Origin: a virus | Reading direction: 5' to 3' (one strand) | DNA: 64,000 nucleotides | Virus record (IMG/VR): IMGVR_UViG_3300042288_000581 | Span: 1-64,000 of that record | Shown here: positions 46,115 through 54,612 of the stretch, in pieces | How the letters are laid out: each line of letters begins with the position of its first letter | Numbering within the stretch: position 1 is the first letter of the stretch | Notes under the pieces: model-generated | Told to the model about the DNA's origin: nothing | Database searches by the model: none | What the model saw: only the letters and a program-made list of their open reading frames with translations | Program-made: the position numbers and the translations under genes

Positions 46115-46333
46115 ATGACAGTTGCAAGATTCTCTTCAGAAGTGGAGACGCTTGTGAACAGTGATTCAATGAGCTATATTGATGCTATCATTCATTATTG
46201 TGATATCAACGATATTGAGTTGGAGACTGTGCCCAAGTTGATTTCAAAACCACTAAAAGAAAAACTAAAACATGAAGCTCAACAATTGAACTTCATCAAA
46301 AAAACATCTAGAGCAAAATTAATGTTAGTATGA
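46115..46333 (+). CDS. 33: Late transcription coactivator (T4 gp33-like)
   Basis: 72 aa from ATG 46115; ATG 46085 in the same frame is an alternative. YIDAIIHYCDINDIELETV ... LISKPLKEKLKHEAQQL is the pattern of T4-type gp33 coactivators, which bind RNA polymerase and the sliding clamp to activate TATAAATA promoters. The many late promoters in this window fit. Confidence 0.8.
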   Translation: MTVARFSSEVETLVNSDSMSYIDAIIHYCDINDIELETVPKLISKPLKEKLKHEAQQLNFIKKTSRAKLMLV

Positions 46334-46674
46334 GCGACTTCTTTGATTCAGATATCGTCCGTAACGAGGCGAAAGAAATGGAGTTCCTACAAATGAAAGC
46401 AATGGAACTCACACTTGCTTCTCCCATGAAAGGAAGCAAGGAAGATCAACTTGAATATATTAATGTTGTTCGTTCTCTAGTTGAAAAACAACAAATCTTT
46501 TACACTCGTCTCAAACTTTCTGATGATCCTCGCGCAGTAGAAATGTGTGAGCAGATTGAACAAGGTGCCAAGATGCTTTATGGATGGTGGGAAACGCAAG
46601 ATGTTCTCTCCTTGATGCGTAACATGCTTGACAAGCTCGACGAGTTTGAAAAAGAGATCGAGGCAGAGGGTTGA
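46330..46674 (+). CDS. Cyanobacteria-type DUF1825-like protein
   Basis: 114 aa. SDIVRNEAKEMEFLQMKAME, YTRLKLSDDPRAVEMCEQIE and YGWWETQDVL match a small helical family I know from cyanobacteria (DUF1825). Host-derived, function unknown. Overlaps gp33 by ATGA. Confidence 0.75.
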   Translation: MSDFFDSDIVRNEAKEMEFLQMKAMELTLASPMKGSKEDQLEYINVVRSLVEKQQIFYTRLKLSDDPRAVEMCEQIEQGAKMLYGWWETQDVLSLMRNMLDKLDEFEKEIEAEG

Positions 46675-46699
46675 CACCGACCTCTGCCCGTGGTATGAT
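46662..46699 (+). promoter_or_regulatory. gp32 promoter with -35 in a hairpin loop
   Basis: TTGACA (46671-46676), 17-base spacer, TATGAT (46694-46699). GGCAGAGG (46662-46669)/CCTCTGCC (46681-46688) is a perfect 8-bp inverted repeat around the -35; the left arm is the end of the preceding gene. Confidence 0.8.
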
Positions 46700-46754
46700 G
46701 ACTAAGTGATGAGGTGTCACACAGACCAAATCCAAAACAATCCGAGGTAATCCT

Positions 46755-47672
46755 ATGTCTTTCGCTGATCTCAAGCGCAAATCTCAAAACTCCTTTGCTT
46801 CTCTGACTAAGGAACTTGAGAAAGCAAACTCCACTTCCAGTTCCGATGACCGTTTCTGGAAACCTAGCGTTGACGCCGCTGGCAATGGTTTTGCTGTTAT
46901 TCGTTTCCTTCCTGCTCCTGATGGTGAGGAAATCCCGTTCGTGAAACTCTATTCCCACGCCTTTCAAGGTGATGGTGGTTGGTATATCGAGAACTCTCTC
47001 ACCACTCTGGGTCAGAAAGATCCTGTGGGTGAGGTGAATCGTCGCCTGTGGAATAGTGGTCGTGATGCTGATAAAGAAACTGCCCGTAAGCAGAAGCGTA
47101 AACTGACTTACTACGCTAACATCTATGTGGTGAGCGATAAAGCAAACCCCGATAATGAAGGCAAAGTGTTCCTGTATAAGTTCGGTAAGAAAATCTTTGA
47201 TAAGATTACCGCTGCTATGCAACCTGAGTTTGAAGATGAGACTCCCGTGAATCCTTTCGATCTGTGGGAAGGTGCTAACTTCAAACTGAAGATCACCAAC
47301 GTTGCTGGTTACTGGAACTACGACAAGTCTGAGTTCGCTGCTCCTTCTGCTCTCGCCGCTGATGATTCCAAACTGGAAAACATTTGGCGTCAGGCACACT
47401 CCCTCCAAGCATTCGTATCTCCTGATAACTTCAAGAGCTATGAAGAACTGGAGGAGCGTTTGAATCTGGTGCTGGGTATCACCCAGACTCCTGCTGCTGC
47501 CCGCGCCGCTCAGGTGACTCGCGTGATGGATGAGGAAGAGGATGAAGAGTTCTCTGCTCCCGCTCCCGTTGCTCGCCGTGAACCTGCCCTACCTAAGGTA
47601 GCAGTTGCTGCTGGAACTGACGATGATGACGATGCTCTAAGTTACTTTGCTCGTCTCGCTGAAGAAGACTGA
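46755..47672 (+). CDS. 32: Single-stranded DNA-binding protein (T4 gp32)
   Basis: 305 aa. N-terminal basic region (SFADLKRKSQNSFASLTKEL), central OB-fold ssDNA-binding core (residues ~30-220), and acidic C-terminal tail (EEDEEFSAP ... DDDDDALSYFARLAEED) for partner proteins. It coats ssDNA at forks and during recombination. It has its own promoter and a strong terminator, in keeping with high expression. Confidence 0.93.
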   Translation: MSFADLKRKSQNSFASLTKELEKANSTSSSDDRFWKPSVDAAGNGFAVIRFLPAPDGEEIPFVKLYSHAFQGDGGWYIENSLTTLGQKDPVGEVNRRLWNSGRDADKETARKQKRKLTYYANIYVVSDKANPDNEGKVFLYKFGKKIFDKITAAMQPEFEDETPVNPFDLWEGANFKLKITNVAGYWNYDKSEFAAPSALAADDSKLENIWRQAHSLQAFVSPDNFKSYEELEERLNLVLGITQTPAAARAAQVTRVMDEEEDEEFSAPAPVARREPALPKVAVAAGTDDDDDALSYFARLAEED

Positions 47673-47678
47673 TAAGTT

Positions 47679-47699
47679 GGGGGCATCTGCCCCCTTTTA
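47679..47699. terminator. Bidirectional terminator after gp32
   Basis: GGGGGCA (47679-47685)/TGCCCCC (47688-47694) then TTTT, between converging gp32 and gp53. Confidence 0.8.
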
Positions 47700-48401
47700 T
47701 TTACCCGAAAGTTTTGTCGTTTTGTCAACGTAAGCTGATGATCTAGAGTATTCCATGCCAGCTTCAAATTGCGAAATAAATTCTTGAACGAATTGAGGTT
47801 TTAAAATATAAATTTCTCTCTTCACATCGTTTAATTTCAACTCATATTCATAGTTCGTGATTGCCGTGATGACACTACTGCCATTTACTTTCATAGTAGC
47901 ACCTGATCCGCTATCATAATAATAGAATTTTCCATCGCTAGGTTTAAGTGGACTGTTAGAGAAAGTAGATTCAACTTTTAATCCAGATTGTAGCACAACT
48001 CTACCAGCACTATCTTTCACTTCTCTGGTTTCGTAGTGATGAATTCTATCAGCAGGAAGTACAGACTGATTACCAGGAGCATCTTTGTATGCTTCGTTTA
48101 CCATATCGTATAGTCTTGTCTCTGGTTTTGGTAAATCAGAATAAGTATTTAAGATGTTGTTGGTGATGGCGATAATCCAATCATACTCTGGATTCTCATA
48201 AAATTTATCTGCTAAAACATCCAACCTATCAGTATCAATCATGGCATACTTATCAAACAAAGTATTGTAGTTGAAAGATGATTCGGATAACTTGTAACGA
48301 CGAAAGAAATTTTTGACAAGAACATATTCTGTTTCCGAATATGGAAACGTCAAAGGTTTTTTATCGTACTCTACGTTAGGTAGTCTGTTGAAGTATGCCA
48401 T
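47697..48401 (-). CDS. 53: Baseplate wedge protein gp53
   Basis: 234 aa. MAYFNRLPNVEYDKKPLTFP and the conserved DKFYENPEYDWIIAITNNIL match the T4 gp53 family. gp53 links wedges in the baseplate. Last gene of a four-gene minus-strand structural operon. Confidence 0.85.
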   Translation of the reverse strand: MAYFNRLPNVEYDKKPLTFPYSETEYVLVKNFFRRYKLSESSFNYNTLFDKYAMIDTDRLDVLADKFYENPEYDWIIAITNNILNTYSDLPKPETRLYDMVNEAYKDAPGNQSVLPADRIHHYETREVKDSAGRVVLQSGLKVESTFSNSPLKPSDGKFYYYDSGSGATMKVNGSSVITAITNYEYELKLNDVKREIYILKPQFVQEFISQFEAGMEYSRSSAYVDKTTKLSGK

Positions 48402-48403
48402 GA

Positions 48404-49291
48404 TTATCTAAACTTAGTGTTACCTTCACCAATTTCATCAGCAAAGAGTAGTTTGAGTTCTCTGAAATTAACTTGTAGTCCTAGTCCTATTGGTCTTCCA
48501 TCTTCAAATGTCATGTATTGTCCCTCGGTAATATAATCAACACTTACACTTGTTATGGCAGATGTTTTAAATCTTGGAAGATATAAATGTTCTTCTGATG
48601 TCTCTCCTCCTTGGTGAAAAGAAACTCTACATACATTAGGAATGCCAATAAAGTTTCTTACATTGGCATTTAAAATTTTAGCAGTATTCCCTTTTGGTGC
48701 TGCTGCTTGTTTGAATACTGTAGCAATTTTATCTATCGCTTTTGCTTCTGTTTCAGTTTGAGCAATCATCTTAAATGTGTAACCATGATTTCTTAGTTGA
48801 GTACCTTGATATAACAATTCTGTATTTGGATTTGTAATGTATCCACTAACAAGTCCTAGATAATCGTTGAGTTGTAGATTTGAACCAACTCCTGGAGCAG
48901 TTGATAATTTTTCTGCTGCTAGTTTTAATGCATCTTCCAGCACGCCCGTAGCAGCACCTGCTGTCATTTTACTTACAAACTCTCCAATGTTGTTTCCTAC
49001 TTTGTCTAAATTGGTAATGCCACCAACCGCACCAATAGCAGCAGCTGCCAATCCAGAAAAAGATCTATCGCCCCAGGTTCCAACGATAGAACTGCCAATA
49101 TCATTTGGCATAGTTATTATTATTTCATCAAGTTTAGCTGGTGTTAGTGCTATCGCACTTTTGTTGTATAATACACCAGAAGCAGCACCAGTAATCGCTC
49201 CATCACTATACGGTGCCTTGTATTCAAAAAATTTAAATTTTATATAGTCGGAACTACCATTAATATTTTCTGGATACTTTAAAGTTGCCAT
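48404..49291 (-). CDS. 48: Baseplate tail-tube cap (T4 gp48-like)
   Basis: 295 aa. YIKFKFFEYKAPYS near the start, an internal GAVGGITNLDKVGNN stretch, and LYLPRFKTSAITSVSVDY ... YMTFEDGRPIGLGLQVNFRE, the C-terminal tube-like fold. gp48 caps the hub and starts the tail tube. Adjacent to gp53. Confidence 0.8.
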   Translation of the reverse strand: MATLKYPENINGSSDYIKFKFFEYKAPYSDGAITGAASGVLYNKSAIALTPAKLDEIIITMPNDIGSSIVGTWGDRSFSGLAAAAIGAVGGITNLDKVGNNIGEFVSKMTAGAATGVLEDALKLAAEKLSTAPGVGSNLQLNDYLGLVSGYITNPNTELLYQGTQLRNHGYTFKMIAQTETEAKAIDKIATVFKQAAAPKGNTAKILNANVRNFIGIPNVCRVSFHQGGETSEEHLYLPRFKTSAITSVSVDYITEGQYMTFEDGRPIGLGLQVNFRELKLLFADEIGEGNTKFR

Positions 49292-49969
49292 TTACGTTAC
49301 GTCTGTGATATCTTCTGGGCTTCCGTATCCTTTTATGATACGCTTGGCTTTGATGCGATCATTATATTTTTCGTTGGTTTCTTTCCACACATCAGATGAT
49401 TTATATGGAATTAGTACCCCACTTCTTTCTCTAACAAAGTGTTCTACTGGTAGTGTAATAGCAGTATCCCATTCATTGATAGAAAGATCTAAAAGGAATC
49501 CATCTACATGGTCTAAAATATATTTATGAAGACATGATCGAGGCAAGTCTATTCTATCATCTTTTAGTTTTTGTATTGCTATTACTCTTTTTCTTGGTTC
49601 TAGATAATGAAGATTGAAACCAAAGAAATGATCTGTGTTGGCTTTGATGACGTAGACTAGAGGAAAAGTATCGTAGTATGGTAGATACTTCATCTTTGCT
49701 TTGTATTCAAAAAGAAACAGTCTACCCTGTCTCGCATATCTTCTTAATCTATTTTGATCTTGAGCATCACTATCATCATTTCTATCTCTGCGTTCATCTC
49801 TTATTGTTTTGTCTGGATTCTGTTTGTATTCAAGTGCCATCGAACGAACAGTCTTTCTATACCACTGCCAAGTCTGTTCTTCTCCATCAGTTTTTTCTTT
49901 TACTCTTTCAAAGAGTGTTTGGTATCCTTTTGATTTTCCTCTTGATTCTTTTTTGAATCCTTTTGCCAT
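49292..49969 (-). CDS. Structural/packaging protein, possibly gp2-type
   Basis: 225 aa, basic N-terminus, aromatic middle (GRLFLFEYKAKMKYLPYYDT, GFNLHYLEPRKRV). Lies between gp4 and gp48; in T4 gene 2 (DNA-end protector) is next to gene 4, so gp2 is a candidate by position only. Confidence 0.6.
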   Translation of the reverse strand: MAKGFKKESRGKSKGYQTLFERVKEKTDGEEQTWQWYRKTVRSMALEYKQNPDKTIRDERRDRNDDSDAQDQNRLRRYARQGRLFLFEYKAKMKYLPYYDTFPLVYVIKANTDHFFGFNLHYLEPRKRVIAIQKLKDDRIDLPRSCLHKYILDHVDGFLLDLSINEWDTAITLPVEHFVRERSGVLIPYKSSDVWKETNEKYNDRIKAKRIIKGYGSPEDITDVT

Positions 49970-49972
49970 ACG

Positions 49973-50407
49973 TCATACCCCCAAGTGATCTTCGGTGAGA
50001 ATAAGGAACTGCATCTGTCTATCCTCACACCAGTCACTTGCGGCTTCCCATTTCGCTTGGTTCTTTAGAAACGTCAGGACTTTATCTTTGTATAATTTAG
50101 TTTGTTTCTTTGCTGGGGGTGGAGGAGATGTTTGATTCTTTGGTTTGATTTCAACAAGATATTTTTTAATTTCATTTGTTTTGGTACGAACTTTAATATA
50201 GAAGTCCACATAGTATCTGTGTACTCTACCATCCACTGGGGAACGATAAGGTATCACAACTTCCTCACTGCCCCATTCAATCACACTATTATTTCTATCA
50301 CAGAAAATCATAAATTTCCTTTCCCATAACGAGCGATAGATTATATTCATAGGGTTGCCCCTATACTTCGTGGGATTTATTGGGCGATAAAATCCCGAGT
50401 ACGCCAT
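49973..50407 (-). CDS. 4: Head completion protein gp4 (gp50)
   Basis: 144 aa from minus ATG at 50407. AYSGFYRPINPTKYRGNPMN and YRSLWERKFMIFCD, with YYVDFYIKVRT...YLVEIKPK (D...ExK) matching the nuclease-like gp4 family. Needed to complete heads and join tails. Confidence 0.88.
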   Translation of the reverse strand: MAYSGFYRPINPTKYRGNPMNIIYRSLWERKFMIFCDRNNSVIEWGSEEVVIPYRSPVDGRVHRYYVDFYIKVRTKTNEIKKYLVEIKPKNQTSPPPPAKKQTKLYKDKVLTFLKNQAKWEAASDWCEDRQMQFLILTEDHLGV

Positions 50408-50410
50408 AAA

Positions 50411-50418
50411 TATAAATA
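50411..50418 (+). promoter_or_regulatory. Perfect late promoter for 50444 operon
   Basis: TATAAATA 26 bases before ATG 50444. A minus-strand TATAAATA lies 16 bases further on, facing it. Confidence 0.75.
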
Positions 50419-50434
50419 TAAAACTACTCAAAGG

Positions 50435-50442
50435 TATTTATA
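50435..50442 (-). promoter_or_regulatory. Perfect late promoter for gp4-gp53 operon
   Basis: Plus-strand TATTTATA reads TATAAATA on minus, 28 bases before the gp4 start at 50407. Confidence 0.75.
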
Positions 50443-50443
50443 G

Positions 50444-51097
50444 ATGGGTGTTAAGAATTACCTTACCGCTATTGTTAATGGTAGGGGAATGGCAAGGAGT
50501 AATACCTATTCCGTATACTTTACTCTCACTGATTCACTTAGAGGTTTGTTGACTGGAACTGGTCGTTCTGGTGGACTAGAAGCACCTGTATTTGGAAGTA
50601 AGGGAGTATCTAAAGTTGGTGAAAGAATATTATTAATGTGTGATGAAGTTTCTCTCCCTGGTATTCAATCAAATACTGGATCAATTGCTGGAAGATATCA
50701 GGGGCAGGGTCCAATTTACTATCCAACTTCACCAATTTATAGTGACATACAATTATCATTTATGTGTGATGCCGAAATGCAGGCATTTAAATTTTTGTTG
50801 GATTGGCATGGAGCAATTTATAATACTACATCGGCATCAAGATCTGGAGAAAAAGTTAGAAGATTGAAGTATCCTAAAGATTACCAGTGTCAAATTAATA
50901 TAGAAAAAAGAGAAAGAAACAAAGATGATGAGATTGGTGTAGCTACACTTGGTTATGTTTTAAATAATGCTTGGCCTTATTCAGTAGATGCTATCCCATT
51001 ATCATATGGTTCTTCACAATTAGTAAAGTGTACTGCTAATTTTTATTATAGTTCTTGGGATAAATCTGAAAATGGATTACGTTGGCCTAACCGATAA
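50444..51097 (+). CDS. Tail tube-initiator-like protein (T4 gp54/gp19 type)
   Basis: 217 aa. NYLTAIVNGRGMARSNTYSV and CDEVSLPGIQSNTGSIAGRY, YSDIQLSFMCDAEMQAFKFL follow the tube-fold pattern shared by T4 gp19 and gp54. Position at the start of the hub operon favours the tube initiator gp54. Stop lies inside the next late promoter. Confidence 0.75.
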   Translation: MGVKNYLTAIVNGRGMARSNTYSVYFTLTDSLRGLLTGTGRSGGLEAPVFGSKGVSKVGERILLMCDEVSLPGIQSNTGSIAGRYQGQGPIYYPTSPIYSDIQLSFMCDAEMQAFKFLLDWHGAIYNTTSASRSGEKVRRLKYPKDYQCQINIEKRERNKDDEIGVATLGYVLNNAWPYSVDAIPLSYGSSQLVKCTANFYYSSWDKSENGLRWPNR

Positions 51098-51100
51098 ATA
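51093..51100 (+). promoter_or_regulatory. Late promoter GATAAATA in a stop codon
   Basis: Overlaps the TAA at 51095-51097; 33 bases before the gp26-like start. Confidence 0.6.
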
Positions 51101-51133
51101 AATTGTAATAATATTATTTCTTTTGGAGTAATC

Positions 51134-51850
51134 ATGGCTTTACCAAAACCACCAGTCCCAACATATGAATTGGAACTACCATCAACGGAAAAACCAGTTA
51201 AGTTCAGACCATTCTTAGTCAGTGAAGAAAAAGTTTTACTGATGGCAATGGAGTCTGAGGATGAGAAACAAATTCAAGATGCTGTAGTTAACATCGTGAA
51301 GTCTTGTGTACTTACTAGAGGCATTAAAGTATCAGATTTGGCATCGTTTGATATTGAATATTTGTTTCTCAACATTCGTGCTAAGTCTGTTGGTGAAGAA
51401 GTTCAGATGAAGATTACTTGTAGTGATGATAATGAAACTCAAGTAAATTATACTTTAGATCTAAACGAAGTTAAAGTACAAAAAACACCAGAACATACAA
51501 ACACAATCCTACTCGATGATACTACTGGATTAATAATGAAGTATCCTGGAATGGATCAGTTCATCAAGACACAAATCATGATGAAGAGTTTGAACGCCGA
51601 AGAAGTTTTTGATATCATTGTTGATTCTGTAGATCAAATTTTTGTTGGTGAAGATGTTTACGAAGCAAAAAATACTTCCAAGAAAGAAATAGAAGAATGG
51701 ATTGGTGGTCTTACATCAAAGCAGTTTGAAAAAGTCAAAGACTTCTTTGCTACGATGCCAAAACTATCTCATACTTTTACTGTTAAGAATCCAAAGACAG
51801 AAGTTGAATCTGAGTACACCATTGAGGGTCTTGTAAATTTTTTCGGGTGA
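51134..51850 (+). CDS. 26: Baseplate hub protein gp26-like
   Basis: 238 aa. PTYELELPSTEKPVKFRPFL, VSEEKVLLMAMES and DIEYLFLNIRAKSVGE match the T4_baseplate/gp26 family, which acts as a hub assembly or tail-tape chaperone. Followed after 2 bases by a 55-aa gene. Confidence 0.85.
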   Translation: MALPKPPVPTYELELPSTEKPVKFRPFLVSEEKVLLMAMESEDEKQIQDAVVNIVKSCVLTRGIKVSDLASFDIEYLFLNIRAKSVGEEVQMKITCSDDNETQVNYTLDLNEVKVQKTPEHTNTILLDDTTGLIMKYPGMDQFIKTQIMMKSLNAEEVFDIIVDSVDQIFVGEDVYEAKNTSKKEIEEWIGGLTSKQFEKVKDFFATMPKLSHTFTVKNPKTEVESEYTIEGLVNFFG

Positions 51851-51852
51851 GC

Positions 51853-52020
51853 ATGTTCCATGATAATTTGGCTAATCATTATCAGTCAAATTTTAATCTG
51901 ATGTACATTCATAAATTTTCTTTGAGTGAATTGGATAACATGCTACCTTGGGAAAGAATTGTTTATGTTACTATGTTGAATCAGTACATAGAAGAACAAA
52001 ACCGTAAGAACAAGCAATGA
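51853..52020 (+). CDS. 55-aa hub assembly/tail-tape chaperone partner
   Basis: FSLSELDNMLPWERIVYVTM then LNQYIEEQNRKNK; the MLPWER(x)VY pattern is typical of the second small chaperone encoded after gp26 in T4-like and other myophages (role like gp51 or lambda gpT). Overlaps the next gene by ATGA. Confidence 0.7.
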   Translation: MFHDNLANHYQSNFNLMYIHKFSLSELDNMLPWERIVYVTMLNQYIEEQNRKNKQ

Positions 52021-54611
52021 ATCCCGAAGACTTAGATTTACCACAGCCGCCTGAGGGGGTACTTGATCCCAAGATACCCTGGTCTTATGTTAGTCCAAAA
52101 TCTCGTTTGTGGGTAACTTTAAAAGCTCGTCTTACTGGAAGACCAACAGATGGTGAACATTATTCTTCCTATGTAAACATAACAGAAGCAGAAGCCGATA
52201 AGCTGATTGAAAATTTAAAGAAGGATCCTCGTGGGTATCCTTCTTTGGATCAAGAAAGTGGTACTCCTGTTCAGTGGATGGAGAGGCAGCAGAAATATCA
52301 AGAGTGGTTAGTTGAAGAGTATCTTGAGAAACCATTTCGCAAGAAAGTAGATGCGAAGATAGAAGAAGCTGAAGTAGATCGTTTGGTTAATCAGCGAAGA
52401 GAAACTAAGATCAAGCCAGCAACTCCTCTTATACCAGCAACGAAACCACCAGCGCCAGAACCACAACCAGCGCCAGATCTCATACCAGAAATTCCTGAAG
52501 AACCAAAGGTAGAATTAATACCAGAAATACCAGTACCAGTTGTTCAACCAGAACCAGAGAAACCTAAACCAACTCCATTGAGAGATGAGGATCTCATTCC
52601 TCCCAATAAAATGCCATCTAATGTCATGAGATCCATGACAAAATATGGAATGGTGTTGGATAAAATAGGTAATGAATTATCAAGACAAAACTTTAGACTA
52701 CAAAGAAGTCTAGGTTACCTAAGAAGAATAGATGAAGACTTAAATGATGTTAAGTTCTTACTCGAACAGATGGGTGAGAACTATCAAGAAGCACTTGATG
52801 ATATTGAAACTGAAGAAAGAAAAAGAGAAGCAAGAAAACAATTCTTCCAGAAATTAACATCTCCATTTACTGGCAAGAAACAATCCACACAACCAACTAC
52901 AAAACTAGCAGAGGGTGGGGTATCAACGCTTCCATCTCAAGGAAAAGTTATACCACCTGGGGTATATGATAATCCAACTGTTGGTAAATTGGCGCCAGGA
53001 ACAGCAGTAATTCCTTTGAATAGAAATTATGGAAAGGAAATACTCAATCAATATGACAATCAACAATACAATCAAGCACTGGCTGACGTATTAACTAAAC
53101 CAATCAATGCTTTACTTGGTGCTGCGGTATCAGTATTTGGTTCGGTTCTTCGTTCATTGGGACCATTTGCTGGTTACTTTAACGTAAACATTCCAAAAAA
53201 TATAGAATTAATTTCTTCTATTCTTGGTCTGTCGCGCAGTGAAGTTATCGAAATGTTTGGTGGTCCTGGGTATGCTGGCACAGAAGAAAATATATTTGAT
53301 GTAAATCGTTTCTATAAATCCTGGCGGATTTATATGAATAACAATCGTCTATTTTTTCCTGGAGCGAGTGGAGTATTTGGTGGACCTCCAGGATTGCCTT
53401 CGGGAGAAATAGCAAAAGACATTGGAACAATTTCTTCTGAGAAAGATTTAAGATTTGTTGGCGGAACTAATGTAGGAAAACTTCCCGCTTGGATACCTTT
53501 TTCTAAAGCAGATACAAAAAAAATTGGTTATGTATCTGGATTTGGTTATCGTTGGGGTAGACAACACAGTGGTATTGATTTAGATGGCGATCCAGGTATA
53601 AAAATTATCACCCCATTTGCGGGTACTGTGTATGATATTAATAGAAATTATCCTATTGATGGTGGTGGTGGATATGGAAATTTGATTGGCATCGAACACG
53701 ATCAACCAAAAATATTTACTTACTATGGACACTTACAAGACGTAGCTGCTAGTCTTCAAATAGGTTCCAAAGTTAAGGCGGGTGAAGTTATTGGTACACT
53801 AGGAAATACTGGTAGGTCTACTGGTCCTCACCTACATTGGGAAGTAAGAACACAGAAATACGGTGGGCAAATAGACCCAGTAGAATGGACTCACCAGAAC
53901 AAACCAAGTTTTTCTGAGGGTGGATTTTTAAATACTCTAGGTAGAGTCCTTCCAGGTACTGGAACCGTAATGGCACCAAAGAGTAGTGGACCAAAAGATA
54001 TACAAGGCATCAGACAAACTCTTGCTGGGTATCAAAATAAATTACTTGGCATTCCTTTGGGCAAGCCTTCGTTCCCTAAAGGAAATATGGGTGAGTATTC
54101 TCAAAAAGAAAATAGAAGATACTACGAAAAGACTGGTAAGTATTTTATTCCTACCGATTTTGGTCCAGGATATTTACCAGGCATTCATGGATTGTATACA
54201 CCACCCAACGCTCAGAGGCAAGTTAAACCTCAGGGTGCTATAACATCAACCAACAATCAACAATTAAGAAACGCTATACAAAACGCAAGAGATATAACCA
54301 ACATGCCAGGTGGTGGAGCATACAAACCTTTAGTTAACAGTGCCGCAAGAACTGCTGTAAAGCAACAGCAATACTATGATAAATTGAGAGATGTGATGAG
54401 AGACGCTGGAATGAAAGGCGCTGATCAAAACATGGATATATATGGCAACTTAAAAAATAAACCAAAACCAAAAACTGTTTCGATGTCTGTGCCTTCCACA
54501 TCTTCCCCAACCATAATTCCACAATCATCTAAATCACAGGTTGCTTTTGTGTCTGTTGACATCCCAACAAGTTCTGTCATGTCAACTACTCAGATGAGGA
54601 GGATAGCATAA
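52017..54611 (+). CDS. Tail/hub protein with M23 peptidase domain
   Basis: 864 aa. N-terminal helical half with Pro/Glu-rich linker (~140-190) and coiled coil (~205-290); a tape-measure-like NPTVGKLAPGTAVIPLNR near 325; an M23 endopeptidase domain at ~500-640 with the metal motifs HSGIDLDGDP and GRSTGPHLHWEVR, plus YYGHLQ. It probably cuts peptidoglycan cross-links during DNA entry. C-terminal ~200 residues are Ser/Pro-rich. First of three large related tail genes. Confidence 0.82.
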   Translation: MNPEDLDLPQPPEGVLDPKIPWSYVSPKSRLWVTLKARLTGRPTDGEHYSSYVNITEAEADKLIENLKKDPRGYPSLDQESGTPVQWMERQQKYQEWLVEEYLEKPFRKKVDAKIEEAEVDRLVNQRRETKIKPATPLIPATKPPAPEPQPAPDLIPEIPEEPKVELIPEIPVPVVQPEPEKPKPTPLRDEDLIPPNKMPSNVMRSMTKYGMVLDKIGNELSRQNFRLQRSLGYLRRIDEDLNDVKFLLEQMGENYQEALDDIETEERKREARKQFFQKLTSPFTGKKQSTQPTTKLAEGGVSTLPSQGKVIPPGVYDNPTVGKLAPGTAVIPLNRNYGKEILNQYDNQQYNQALADVLTKPINALLGAAVSVFGSVLRSLGPFAGYFNVNIPKNIELISSILGLSRSEVIEMFGGPGYAGTEENIFDVNRFYKSWRIYMNNNRLFFPGASGVFGGPPGLPSGEIAKDIGTISSEKDLRFVGGTNVGKLPAWIPFSKADTKKIGYVSGFGYRWGRQHSGIDLDGDPGIKIITPFAGTVYDINRNYPIDGGGGYGNLIGIEHDQPKIFTYYGHLQDVAASLQIGSKVKAGEVIGTLGNTGRSTGPHLHWEVRTQKYGGQIDPVEWTHQNKPSFSEGGFLNTLGRVLPGTGTVMAPKSSGPKDIQGIRQTLAGYQNKLLGIPLGKPSFPKGNMGEYSQKENRRYYEKTGKYFIPTDFGPGYLPGIHGLYTPPNAQRQVKPQGAITSTNNQQLRNAIQNARDITNMPGGGAYKPLVNSAARTAVKQQQYYDKLRDVMRDAGMKGADQNMDIYGNLKNKPKPKTVSMSVPSTSSPTIIPQSSKSQVAFVSVDIPTSSVMSTTQMRRIA

Positions 54612-54612
54612 G

